Shown one piece after another: positions 53,435 through 62,259 of a stretch of 64,000 nt of DNA. Origin of the DNA: an uncultured Sulfitobacter sp. (GTDB taxonomy: Bacteria; Pseudomonadota; Alphaproteobacteria; Rhodobacterales; Rhodobacteraceae); the NCBI RefSeq assembly GCF_947502895.1, contig NZ_CANNBM010000004.1:286548-350547 (forward strand), read 5' to 3'. The notes under the pieces were generated by a model. It ran no database searches and was not told the origin of the DNA. It saw only the letters and a list, made by a program, of their open reading frames with translations. The translations under genes and the position numbers were made by a program. Position 1 is the first letter of the stretch. Each line of letters starts with the position of its first letter.

Positions 53435-54933
53435 ATATACACGCAGCCCCGCAAGTTCCCTCAACCGAGATCATCAAGCTGGCTGTACTGGCTGTCGGAG
53501 GTCAGGGCGGCGGCGTTCTGACCAACTGGATCGCCGATCTGGCCACGCGCGGCGGCTATGCCGTCCAGATGACCTCTGTGGCCGGTGTGGCGCAACGCAC
53601 AGGCGCCACGATATACTACGTGGAAATGGCACCGCTGGGCGATCGCAAACCCGTGTTCGCGCTCAGCCCTTCGCCCGGTGATCTGGATGTTTTGATTGCG
53701 GCAGAACTGATGGAGGCGGGCCGCGCGGTCTTGCGCGGGTTTGTCACCCCTGACCGCACAACGCTGATCGCCTCGACCCATCGTATCCTCGCCATTTCCG
53801 AAAAAGAAACCCCTGGTGATGGCCGCGCCGAAGGCGCGCTGGTCCAAGAGGAAATCACCAAATCCGCTTTGAGCAGCGTCTGCTTTGATATGGAAACTTT
53901 GGCGGCAGATGCGGGCACAATGATCTCGGCCAGCCTGTTTGGCGGGCTTGCACGCAGTGGCGCGCTGCCGTTTGACACCGCAGTTTTCGAAGAAGTGATC
54001 ACAGCATCGGGACGCGGCGTCGCGCAGAGCCTTGCCGCGTTCAATGCTGCACTGACCTATTGCCCTGATGCAGCAAGTCCACCGCCGACAACCAGCGCTG
54101 TACAGGTCACAGGACCAAAGAGCCTATTGGCTGGCTGGGATGATCTGAGGGCGCAGATCGCGAACTTTCCCACCTCGGCACAGCCGATGATCGACGCTGG
54201 CCTGACCAAAGTTGTTGACTACCAAGACCTCGCCTATGGGCAAACCTATCTGGAACATCTTGGCGCCTTTGATCCGTCAAACGCAGAATTGGTGAATGCT
54301 GCTGCAAAATACATCGCAAACGCAATGTGTTACGATGACATCTTGAGGGTTGCCGATCTAAAAACACGCGCTTCGCGACAAAACCGCCTGCGCGGCGAGC
54401 AAGAGATACCCGAAGGCGGAATTGTGCATGTCACAGAATATTTCCACCCCCGCGCCCAAGAAGTCTGCGGCACAATGCCTGCCACCATCGGCGCATGGAT
54501 TGAAGCACGACCGCGCGCATTCGCGCTGCTGGACCGCATTGTGAATAAGGGGCGGCGCATTCGTACTGACGGGCTAACAGGATTTGGCCTGCTCTGGCTG
54601 GTCAGCACCTTGAAGCCGCACCGCCGCAAATTTCTGCGCCACAGATACGAGACAGCTCATCTCGAGCGGCTTTTGTCAGCGGCCACACATGCCGCGCCTG
54701 CCGATGTTGCCCTTGCCATCGAAATCCTTACCTGCCAGCGGTTGATCAAGGGCTATTCCGACACGCATATCCGCGGCCATTCAAAATTCGACAAAGTTAT
54801 CGGCGCACTCGGAATTCTAACAGGCCGTGCGGATGCCGCAGATTGGATCAAACGGCTAAGGCAGGCGGCACTGGCAGATGAAAAGGGCGAGGCATTGGAG
54901 GGCGCTTTGGCAACTGTGCGATCATTTACCTAG
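53431..54933 (+). CDS. iorB: 2-oxoacid:ferredoxin oxidoreductase, beta subunit (indolepyruvate type)
   Basis: A 500-residue protein. The first about 190 residues are the pyruvate/ketoisovalerate ferredoxin gamma domain (LAVLAVGGQGGGVLTNWIADLA; GVAQRTGATIYYVEM). The remaining about 300 residues are an extra domain rich in helices, as found in the longer IorB forms. It overlaps iorA, so both are made together. It is convergent with the minus-strand catabolic operon (3-base gap). Confidence 0.82.
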   Translation: MNIHAAPQVPSTEIIKLAVLAVGGQGGGVLTNWIADLATRGGYAVQMTSVAGVAQRTGATIYYVEMAPLGDRKPVFALSPSPGDLDVLIAAELMEAGRAVLRGFVTPDRTTLIASTHRILAISEKETPGDGRAEGALVQEEITKSALSSVCFDMETLAADAGTMISASLFGGLARSGALPFDTAVFEEVITASGRGVAQSLAAFNAALTYCPDAASPPPTTSAVQVTGPKSLLAGWDDLRAQIANFPTSAQPMIDAGLTKVVDYQDLAYGQTYLEHLGAFDPSNAELVNAAAKYIANAMCYDDILRVADLKTRASRQNRLRGEQEIPEGGIVHVTEYFHPRAQEVCGTMPATIGAWIEARPRAFALLDRIVNKGRRIRTDGLTGFGLLWLVSTLKPHRRKFLRHRYETAHLERLLSAATHAAPADVALAIEILTCQRLIKGYSDTHIRGHSKFDKVIGALGILTGRADAADWIKRLRQAALADEKGEALEGALATVRSFT

Positions 54934-54936
54934 CCG

Positions 54937-55662
54937 CTACAGCGACAAAGCCCCAACACTTCCGCCGCCACAAACATAGAGCGTCTGCCCCGTGACAAAC
55001 CCGTTCTCGGGATCGCAAAAGAACAAAAATGCATTCGAGATGTCGCGCACGGTTCCCAAACGCCCAACCGGTATACGCTTGGCCAGTTCCGCCTCGCGGT
55101 CGCTGCCTTTGGGAATAATGTCCCAGAAGTTATCCGTCTGGACCGGACCAGGTGAGACGACATTGACCGTTACGCCATGCGGTGCCAGCTCCAACGCCCA
55201 AGTGCGCGCCATGCCAATGATGCCCGCCTTGGTCGCAGAATATGCGGTACGTGTAGGCACCCCCAAGGCTGCGCGGGAGCCGTTAAACATCACCCGTCCG
55301 AACTGTCGTGTCTTCATTGCGGGTAAACATGCCTGCAACAGAATAAGTGGCGCACCTAGGTGCAGTTGCGTCAGCCCCGCCAGATCGGCGGAGGTCGCCT
55401 CCTCCAGCAGATTGGGCCAGATCATGCCCGCGTTGTGGACAAGATGTGTGACCTCATGTCGGGCCGCAATTTGTGCGGCAGCCTGTGCAGTGGCTTCGGC
55501 GTCCAAAAGATCTACTTCGACATGGGTAAGGCGCGGATCAGACCACTCTGGCGCACCGCGCGAAAGCGAGACGACGTCATAGCCTTTTGCCACCAGTCGC
55601 TGCCCCAGATCAGCGCCAATGCCCTTGCTACCGCCAGTAATCACGGCTGTATATTGTGTCAT
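54937..55662 (-). CDS. Short-chain dehydrogenase/reductase
   Basis: A 241-residue SDR with complete motifs: VITGGSKGIGADLGQRL (cofactor) and TAYSATKAGIIGMARTWALEL (YxxxK, here YSATK). I start at the ATG at 55662, overlapping the cyclase stop (ATGA); the longer frame reads through the cyclase gene. It probably oxidises or reduces an alcohol/ketone in the catabolic pathway, for example dioxindole to isatin. Last gene of the operon. Confidence 0.85.
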   Translation of the reverse strand: MTQYTAVITGGSKGIGADLGQRLVAKGYDVVSLSRGAPEWSDPRLTHVEVDLLDAEATAQAAAQIAARHEVTHLVHNAGMIWPNLLEEATSADLAGLTQLHLGAPLILLQACLPAMKTRQFGRVMFNGSRAALGVPTRTAYSATKAGIIGMARTWALELAPHGVTVNVVSPGPVQTDNFWDIIPKGSDREAELAKRIPVGRLGTVRDISNAFLFFCDPENGFVTGQTLYVCGGGSVGALSL

Positions 55663-56432
55663 GTCATCACCATCGCCAGCACACGCAGCGGACTTCCTGT
55701 GCCGCCCTTGATCTTGAGCGGTGGCGCGATGAGCAGCGCACCCGTAGGCGGCAACTGATCGAGATTGCACAGGCATTGCAGCCCGAATTTCCCTGCGCCG
55801 TGCAACAGATAATGTGCGGGATAGGGCGGCACATAGTGCATGCCCTGCCCAGCATCTGTGCCCACGGTCTCGGTCCCGAAACCGCGAATATTACGCTTTA
55901 ATAGCAGCTCTACCGCCGCGGGTGTGGGACCAGGCGAATGGGGGCCGTCCTCGGCCATGTTGAGATATTCGGCGCCACTCCGTTTGGACCAATCGGTGCG
56001 CATCAATACCCATGTATCCGCAGGGATCATGCCATGCGTTGCCTCCCACGCCTCGATCACTTCTGGCGTCAGTTCGAAATCATCATCCTGTGCTGCACCC
56101 TGCGCACAATCAATCACCACAACAGGGCCGACAAAGACGCTCGGCGCAATTTCGTCCACATTGCCGTTGGGCACATCGCGCCCCGACACCCAATGGCTGG
56201 GCGCATCAAAATGCGTGCCGGTATGTTCGTTCAGCGTTAGGTTATGCCACTTCCACGCGGGACCGCGATGGTCATAGGCGCTCACCTCCTCCATACGAAA
56301 CCGCGCGCATTGCCCGAACTCCGGCGGCAGGATGATCACCGGAAAATCAGGGTCCAGTGTATGGGTGAGATCAATAATACGTGCAGTGCCAGCAGCCAGC
56401 GCCTCCGCCACATTCCCGATCAGATTGCTCAT
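55659..56432 (-). CDS. Cyclase family protein, isatin hydrolase-like
   Basis: A 257-residue metal-dependent hydrolase of the kynurenine formamidase/isatin hydrolase fold. The metal motif is LNEHTGTHFDAPSHWVSG (HxGTHxDxPxH), with IDLTHTLDPDFPV at the N-terminus and VLMRTDWSK in the middle. The family hydrolyses cyclic amides; isatin hydrolase opens isatin to isatinate with manganese. The operon context (Rieske oxygenase, IorAB) supports isatin as substrate, but kynurenine formamidase-like activity cannot be excluded. Confidence 0.82.
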   Translation of the reverse strand: MSNLIGNVAEALAAGTARIIDLTHTLDPDFPVIILPPEFGQCARFRMEEVSAYDHRGPAWKWHNLTLNEHTGTHFDAPSHWVSGRDVPNGNVDEIAPSVFVGPVVVIDCAQGAAQDDDFELTPEVIEAWEATHGMIPADTWVLMRTDWSKRSGAEYLNMAEDGPHSPGPTPAAVELLLKRNIRGFGTETVGTDAGQGMHYVPPYPAHYLLHGAGKFGLQCLCNLDQLPPTGALLIAPPLKIKGGTGSPLRVLAMVMT

Positions 56433-57679
56433 GATCCACCCTCCGTCATTTCACGCTCCAGCAACAGCGCGTCTGCTTGCCATCGTGCATACACATCGCG
56501 TGCGATATCGCCACAAGCCGCTTCTTCCAACCCGTCGATCAGCGCGCCGATCACCGTGCGTGCAATGGCTTTGGGCGTGACTTTTGGCGGCGGCAGCGGC
56601 TGGAACCACGGATCGCCTTCGACAGGACCTATGTAGACATTGACCATACGCAGCCCACTGGCACGAAACTCTGCCCGTAGGGTTTGCGACAGTGAGCGCG
56701 CGGCAGCCTGCGACGCGCCAAACGCGCCATAAGCGGCATCAGGCGACAAGGCACGCACCGACAGGATATTGACGAAAGCCGTGGCAGAGTTGGTCCCGTC
56801 CTGCACCCGCGCTGCCATACCCGGCCCGAAACCTTGCGCCAATCGCATCAAACCGATGGTGTTGACCTCAAAACTGCGGGTGGCAAAGTTCGTATCATGG
56901 CCCAGTACCCCACCGGGGCGCACATAGGTGGCTGTATTAATCAAGATATCAACCTTGCCACCAATCTCGGCCGCGAGCTTTGCCACGGATGATACATCCG
57001 TCACATCAAGCGGCAGGATCGAGACGTTTTCCATCCCCTCGAACACCGTCCGTTCAGGCCAGTGCAACCACGCCTCAGGCTCCCCTACAAAAACATGTGC
57101 CGCCCCCGCATCCAGTAGTGCGATTGTCAGCGCCAACGCTATAGGGGACCGCGCATCCGTGATCAGAACGCGACGGTGTTTAGGATCACACGACATGGCG
57201 CGCAGCACCGGATCATCTTGCATAGATACACTTCCTTTCAGCGGCAACGCGATCAACACACCCTGCCCTGCTTTGTCGAGCTTCACAGCCATGCGCACAG
57301 CGTCGCCACGCCCGACTTCGCCATGCAGGTGACAGTTAACCGTAGGCCCTGCTGCCAGATGCACAGCCCCCATTCGCCACGGCATCCGTTCACGGAAATA
57401 AGGCTCGGGTGAGACACGGATCGTGGTTTCGGCCATGACAGTGCCAGCAGGATCAATATCACACCACGGCAGATCGGATGACAGGCACTGGCGGCAGGCA
57501 TCGCGCGGTGGGTATTGAACGGTTTGACACTCCGCGCAGACTTGCAGCCCAAAGCGGCCTTGCGCCGCCATCACTCCCAGCCCCAATGCGGCGCGGCTGC
57601 GCGCCATAGGGGGCAAGACAGGAACGACTGTGCGCTTTTGCGGATCTTTCTTGGGTGGCGGCATCAGCGGAGTCGTCAT
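56429..57679 (-). CDS. DUF35 OB-fold protein fused to a degenerate SDR domain
   Basis: A 416-residue two-domain protein. Residues about 1-155 are a DUF35 unit: a zinc ribbon with Cys48, Cys51, Cys62, Cys65 (CAEC and CRQC) and an OB fold. Residues about 169-416 are an SDR Rossmann domain (VLITDARSPIALALTIAL) in which the glycine motif is altered and the active-site region reads AAYGAFGASQAA, so the usual YxxxK is not intact. It overlaps the thiolase-like gene by ATGA. DUF35 partners typically stabilise thiolase-fold aldolases. The SDR half may be structural. Confidence 0.8.
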   Translation of the reverse strand: MTTPLMPPPKKDPQKRTVVPVLPPMARSRAALGLGVMAAQGRFGLQVCAECQTVQYPPRDACRQCLSSDLPWCDIDPAGTVMAETTIRVSPEPYFRERMPWRMGAVHLAAGPTVNCHLHGEVGRGDAVRMAVKLDKAGQGVLIALPLKGSVSMQDDPVLRAMSCDPKHRRVLITDARSPIALALTIALLDAGAAHVFVGEPEAWLHWPERTVFEGMENVSILPLDVTDVSSVAKLAAEIGGKVDILINTATYVRPGGVLGHDTNFATRSFEVNTIGLMRLAQGFGPGMAARVQDGTNSATAFVNILSVRALSPDAAYGAFGASQAAARSLSQTLRAEFRASGLRMVNVYIGPVEGDPWFQPLPPPKVTPKAIARTVIGALIDGLEEAACGDIARDVYARWQADALLLEREMTEGGS

Positions 57680-58845
57680 GGCCCCTCCCCTTCGATCACA
57701 GCGGCGGCAGAGCACAACCCGCGGTCATAATTGATCACGCCAAAGCCAGAGACAGCGGCGCGGCGCGCGCCCTCTACCTGTGTCGGCCCTGCAGTGCCAG
57801 TCACCTGCCGGATCGCCTCGACCAACCCCAGATAGCCGCCCGCAGCACCTGCTTGGCCCACAGATAATTGCCCGCCGGAAGTGTTATGCGGAAAATTCCC
57901 ACCGATCGTCAGGTCGTGGCGGCGGACAAATTCCGGCCCCTCGCCCTTGGCACAAAAGCCCAGATCCTCGAATTGCATCATGCAGATTACCGGATAGTCG
58001 TCATAGGTCTGCAGCACGTCGATGTCGCGTGGCCCATGCCCTGCCATCGCCCACAGCTCGTCCACATCTACCGCCCATCCGCCGCGCAACTGCATGGGAT
58101 CATCGGGGAAGGCATTGGTCCGCTCAATCGTGGCAGTGATGCGCGCAAAAGGAAGACCCTTGGCCCGCGCCATATCTTCGCGCATGAGTACAAAAGCCTC
58201 GGACCCCGCGCAGGGCATGACACAGTCAAACAGGCTGATCGGGTCAGAGATCATGCGCCCGTCCATATAGCCCTCAAGGCTGAGCGGCTTTTTCATGATC
58301 GCTTGGGGGTTGCACAGCGCATTGGCCCGTTGTGCCACGGCGATGCGGCCGAAATCCTCCCGCTTTGCACCATAGGCTTGGGTGTAAGCATCCTGTAGCA
58401 GCGCAAAACTCGCGTTCGGGCCGCCGAACCCATAGGGAAAGGTCGCGTCCATGGAAAACCGCGAGAAAGCCGAGAGAAGGTTGCGAAAGCTGTCGATGCG
58501 GTTGGTGTCACCTGCAACGCAAGCCACCACATCCACGTCGCCGCATTGCACGGCACGTGCCGCACGGCGCATTGCCGCCACACCGGACGCGCCGCCCATC
58601 GGCACGGTATCCAGCCAACGGGGCGAGATGCCCAGATGCTGGGTCAGCCCGACCGGAGTATCAGGTGCAAGCGTGAAGCTGGAGACGGACAGTCCATCAA
58701 GTTCCTGTGGTGCCATACCGATAATCGCCAACGCCTCGCGCAGCGCGCGCGCAATCCACCAATGCGCCGTCTCATTGGTGTAGCGCACGTAAGGCACCGA
58801 GACAGGCGCCACAAGCACAACACCGTCATACGGCAAGCGCGTCAC
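57676..58845 (-). CDS. Thiolase-like protein (Ltp2/SCP-x type), probable aldolase
   Basis: A 389-residue thiolase-fold protein with GTG start overlapping the ligase stop. Where thiolases have the nucleophilic Cys, it reads TVPMGGASGVAAM (Gly84-Gly85). Where they have GHPxGAxG, it reads SVGQAGAAG (Gln331). The third conserved Cys near the end is also missing (GFGVINYDRG). So it cannot act as an ordinary thiolase. With a DUF35 partner it resembles the Ltp2 retro-aldolases of steroid side-chain degradation. A retro-aldol cleavage of a tertiary beta-hydroxyacyl-CoA is the best guess. Confidence 0.8.
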   Translation of the reverse strand: MTRLPYDGVVLVAPVSVPYVRYTNETAHWWIARALREALAIIGMAPQELDGLSVSSFTLAPDTPVGLTQHLGISPRWLDTVPMGGASGVAAMRRAARAVQCGDVDVVACVAGDTNRIDSFRNLLSAFSRFSMDATFPYGFGGPNASFALLQDAYTQAYGAKREDFGRIAVAQRANALCNPQAIMKKPLSLEGYMDGRMISDPISLFDCVMPCAGSEAFVLMREDMARAKGLPFARITATIERTNAFPDDPMQLRGGWAVDVDELWAMAGHGPRDIDVLQTYDDYPVICMMQFEDLGFCAKGEGPEFVRRHDLTIGGNFPHNTSGGQLSVGQAGAAGGYLGLVEAIRQVTGTAGPTQVEGARRAAVSGFGVINYDRGLCSAAAVIEGEGP

Positions 58846-60443
58846 GCGGCAGCCCGCTTTTTCAGATGCCGTGTGTCGATGGTCGCGGGATCATCCAGCA
58901 GCTTTGCGGCCAGTGTTTTCAGCGTAGCACGTTGCAGTTTTTGGGTAGAGGTCACTGGCAAGCTTTCGACAAAGGCGATGTAGCCTGGTGCCTTGTAGTA
59001 GGCCAGTTGCGTCAGACACCATGTGGTAATGGCTTGTGCCGTCTGCGCATCAGCGGGGCCCTCGGGTACGATGCAGGCAAAGACTTCGTCGCCGCGCATC
59101 TCATCCGGCACGGCTGCCACAGCCACGCGCGCAATCGCCGGATGACGCGCAAGAGCAGATTCAACCTCGACCGCTGCGATATTCTCGCCCGAGCGGCGGA
59201 TCACATTCTTTTTGCGGTCTACGAAATACATTGTCCCGTCGGACGCGCGGCGCACAATGTCGCCAGTGTGGAACCAGCCGTCCTGCCAAACTTCGTCTGT
59301 TGCCGCTTCATTCTTGAAATAGCCCGCAAAGAACCCTTTGCGCGGATCGGGGCCCGCGTGACGGACCAGCAACTCGCCGTGATCACCGTCTTGACCTGCC
59401 TCGTCCACCAGCCGCACCTCGACGCTGTCGTCGGGCCAGCCGATGCAGGAGGTGCCTACATGGCGCGGGTCACGGTTGGCGCAGATCACTGCCCCCGCGC
59501 CCGTCTCTGTCATGGCCCAAGCCTCGGTCAGCGCAAAGCCAAAGCGTTCTTCGAAGGCGCTATGCAATTCAGGGTCTATCCCTGCGCCAAAGCCAAAGCG
59601 AACACTATGATTGCGGTCGTCCTGTGTGGCAGGCATGCCCATCAACATCGAGGGCATGACGCCCAGATAATGCAAACAAGTCGCCCCGCTGTCGCGCACA
59701 CTGGCCCACCAGCTACGTGGATGAAAGCGGTCAAGTGCGGTAAGGCATCCGCCCACTGTCACCATCGCCATGAAGGAATAGGCCATGGCGTTCATATGGA
59801 AAATCGGCAGCGGGGTGATCATCCGCTCGCCGTCGGTATTCAGCGCGCAGACCCCTTCGGCGCGCGCATACCACTGACCTGCTTGAATAAAATAATCATT
59901 GGTCAGGATACAGCCCTTGGGCTGACCAGTGGTGCCGGATGTATAAAGCAGTGCCGCCTCTGCATCGCCCGCACGCGCCGCAATGGCCGCTTGCGTAACA
60001 GCGGTTGGCAAAGGTGTGCCGAAGGGAATGACAGGCATCTCCACCCCCGCCTCGTGCGCGGCGGCGCGCATCTCATCCACCCGCGCGGTCACACTGATTG
60101 CCACTACAGGCTCTGCGTGGCCGATCATATAGGCCATCTCTGCCAAACGCAGATCGGGGTTCACAGGGACGACAGAGAGACCTTGCGCATTGAACGCGAG
60201 CCACCAGAGGAAATAGTCGGGGCGGTTTTCCAGTAGCAGCATAGCACGTTGGCCTTTGACGTAGCCTGCCACCTTGATCTGTTGGGCATAGCTTTGCACA
60301 CGCCCCAACGCCTGCGCATAAGTAATCTCACCGGCGTCTATGCCGTAAACCTCTGCTGTCTCTGGCAGGACATTCAGAAACGCGCGATCAGGCCAGCGGC
60401 CCGCACTAGCTGCGAAAGTTTGATAAACGCTCGGATCGCTCAT
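58842..60443 (-). CDS. Acyl-CoA/aryl-CoA synthetase (AMP-forming)
   Basis: A 533-residue member of the ANL superfamily. The P-loop motif is AALLYTSGTTGQPKGCIL, and the adenylation regions FGAGIDPELHSAFEERFGFALTEAWAMTETGAG and WFHTGDIVRRASDGTMYFVDRKKNVIRRSGENI are intact. It activates a carboxylic acid as a CoA ester; in this setting perhaps dioxindole-3-acetate. The start at 60443 overlaps the oxygenase beta-subunit stop (ATGA). Confidence 0.88.
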   Translation of the reverse strand: MSDPSVYQTFAASAGRWPDRAFLNVLPETAEVYGIDAGEITYAQALGRVQSYAQQIKVAGYVKGQRAMLLLENRPDYFLWWLAFNAQGLSVVPVNPDLRLAEMAYMIGHAEPVVAISVTARVDEMRAAAHEAGVEMPVIPFGTPLPTAVTQAAIAARAGDAEAALLYTSGTTGQPKGCILTNDYFIQAGQWYARAEGVCALNTDGERMITPLPIFHMNAMAYSFMAMVTVGGCLTALDRFHPRSWWASVRDSGATCLHYLGVMPSMLMGMPATQDDRNHSVRFGFGAGIDPELHSAFEERFGFALTEAWAMTETGAGAVICANRDPRHVGTSCIGWPDDSVEVRLVDEAGQDGDHGELLVRHAGPDPRKGFFAGYFKNEAATDEVWQDGWFHTGDIVRRASDGTMYFVDRKKNVIRRSGENIAAVEVESALARHPAIARVAVAAVPDEMRGDEVFACIVPEGPADAQTAQAITTWCLTQLAYYKAPGYIAFVESLPVTSTQKLQRATLKTLAAKLLDDPATIDTRHLKKRAAA

Positions 60444-60913
60444 GGCAGCAACTGGATGTTGCGGAACGCCGCGTCGCAATTGAGGATATCTACCCGCTTG
60501 CCCGCGATGCGAAGTGCGCCATCCACCAGCGCCAGATCATGCCGCGCGGTGAGTGCGAGCAACTGCTGCTCGTCCAGCCGCGTCTCGACGTAGTGCATGT
60601 TGGTCGTGGTGACAAAACGGTCCTCTCCCACCTCGTCCACAAAAGGCCGCTGGATCACATGATGACAACGGCTCTTGGGCTTTTGGCTGAAAGTGCGTGC
60701 ACCGTTCAAACGCTCTACCCGCAATTTCAGCATGAACAAGTCTTCATAGAGCAGCGATGTCTCGTTGATCGGATCACTCTGTTTATAGTCCAGCGGCATC
60801 CAGTACATTGCATCGGGCAGCCAGAGCGCCAGCCACTCGTCATAGCGGCCTTCATCAAGCAGGCGAACCTCGTCATAGATGAAATCAATCAGCTGATCGC
60901 GTGAGACGCTCAT
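60440..60913 (-). CDS. Aromatic ring-hydroxylating dioxygenase, beta subunit
   Basis: A 157-residue small subunit of a Rieske non-heme iron oxygenase (LIDFIYDEVRLLDEGRYDEWLALW; DILNCDAAFRN). It is structural. It overlaps the alpha-subunit gene (ATGA), so the pair is made together. In iad-type loci this would be IadE. Confidence 0.88.
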   Translation of the reverse strand: MSVSRDQLIDFIYDEVRLLDEGRYDEWLALWLPDAMYWMPLDYKQSDPINETSLLYEDLFMLKLRVERLNGARTFSQKPKSRCHHVIQRPFVDEVGEDRFVTTTNMHYVETRLDEQQLLALTARHDLALVDGALRIAGKRVDILNCDAAFRNIQLLP

Positions 60914-62247
60914 TCCGCTGCCTCCTGCGATTGCGCATCATAGCTCATGAACTTCACCCAAGCGTTGAACTGGTTACGCATCTGTCGCTCGGTGGTGCCG
61001 TTATGGGTGGCTTCAGCGCCAAAGTCCTCGTCCTCCTCCAGCAGCCTCTGGATGTTCACCCATTCCATCCCCTGCGCATGCAGGCCCTCTTGCGCGCGCT
61101 CGTACATCTCCAGATCATCGTGACCGACGATAGAGGTCGGCGCGTTGATCATCCGGTTGTACATGGCCGTTCGCGCCGTAAGCTCATCCGGTGCGCCAAC
61201 AAGGCGGTAGATATAGCTCTCTACAATCGTTTTGTCGGCTGCCAGCGGAATGAAATTACGTAACTGCTGGATTGGCCCTTTGACCATAATGTTGGGAAAA
61301 TAGACGGTGTTATGGCGGTTTTCGTCGAGGATTTCCTTAGCGCGGTCTTCGCCATAGGCCTCCGTCATCGCCTCGAAATAACCCTCAATGGCCGTGTAGT
61401 CGGAATGGATCGAATGGTTCACACCCGTATGTCCATGGCCATTGGGCCACGTGCGGATGCCCATACCTTCAAAGAACTCGTAGGGCGACATGAAGGGTGC
61501 GATAATTTCCATCGCGGGTGGTCTGGGCGCGCCTTCGGGTAGGTCCAGCTCTTCAAAAAGCCTTACGGCAGTGCCTGCACTGCTTTCATGAGCCACCATC
61601 GGGTGACAGGTGTCTGTCTGGTTTTCGACCAGCATCTTCCAGTTACAATGGTGCAGATAGCGTAGTGGTGGACCAACAACTTCCAACCGCCCCTCGGGCG
61701 AACGGTCAACCATATTGTCGATAGAGCTAAGACTGTCGCCAAAAAACTCTTCAAAGCTGATGCCGTCCTCGGCCAGCCGCGCAAAGATAAAGCCGCGATA
61801 GTTGTGCACGGCACCTACGGCTTTCATGCCCTTGCCGCTGGCGGTATTCTCCAGACCCGTCCCCTCATAGCCCTTTTTCAAAGGGATCGCGAGCAGACAG
61901 CCATCGGTCTTGAACGACCAAGCATGATAGGGGCAGCGAAAGAACTTGCCCGTGTTTCCCTGACGGTCGATGACGATTTTGGTGCCTTTGTGTGGGCAGC
62001 GGTTGTAGAGAACGTGAACCTCGTCCGCTTTGTGACGCACCTGAATAACGGGCTGGTCGCCGATTTGCGTGGCGAAATAATCGCCCTTTGTGGGGGTCTG
62101 GCTTTCGTGCCCGACAAAGACCCAAGCGTTTGTAAAAACATGCCGCATCTCAAGGGTATATACGTCTTGGTTAATGTAGACGTCGCGGTGCACCTGATGT
62201 GGCTCAACCAAGGCTGCGGCCTCATCAATACCTGAATAACGCTGCAT
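60910..62247 (-). CDS. Aromatic ring-hydroxylating dioxygenase, alpha subunit (Rieske)
   Basis: A 445-residue catalytic subunit. The Rieske [2Fe-2S] ligands are in CPHKGTKIV and FRCPYHAWSF, and the mononuclear iron site in VENQTDTCHPMVAHESSAG (D-x2-H-x4-H). It adds oxygen to an aromatic ring or heterocycle. A strong ribosome site (AAGGAGG) precedes the ATG at 62247. In iad-type auxin loci the alpha/beta pair IadDE is needed for IAA degradation; assignment to that group is inferred from operon content. Confidence 0.9.
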   Translation of the reverse strand: MQRYSGIDEAAALVEPHQVHRDVYINQDVYTLEMRHVFTNAWVFVGHESQTPTKGDYFATQIGDQPVIQVRHKADEVHVLYNRCPHKGTKIVIDRQGNTGKFFRCPYHAWSFKTDGCLLAIPLKKGYEGTGLENTASGKGMKAVGAVHNYRGFIFARLAEDGISFEEFFGDSLSSIDNMVDRSPEGRLEVVGPPLRYLHHCNWKMLVENQTDTCHPMVAHESSAGTAVRLFEELDLPEGAPRPPAMEIIAPFMSPYEFFEGMGIRTWPNGHGHTGVNHSIHSDYTAIEGYFEAMTEAYGEDRAKEILDENRHNTVYFPNIMVKGPIQQLRNFIPLAADKTIVESYIYRLVGAPDELTARTAMYNRMINAPTSIVGHDDLEMYERAQEGLHAQGMEWVNIQRLLEEDEDFGAEATHNGTTERQMRNQFNAWVKFMSYDAQSQEAAE

Positions 62248-62259
62248 CCTTCTACCTCC

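Noticed and set aside
51278..54933. iorAB as part of phenylalanine/tryptophan fermentation only
   Set aside because: Archaeal-type IorAB has that role, but here the genes face a Rieske oxygenase operon and share a MarR-type site; housekeeping amino acid use is possible but fits the context less well.
60440..62247. iac-type (flavin monooxygenase based) IAA degradation
   Set aside because: No iacA/iacB/iacE-like genes are in the window; the operon has ligase, thiolase-like and cyclase genes instead, as in the iad type.
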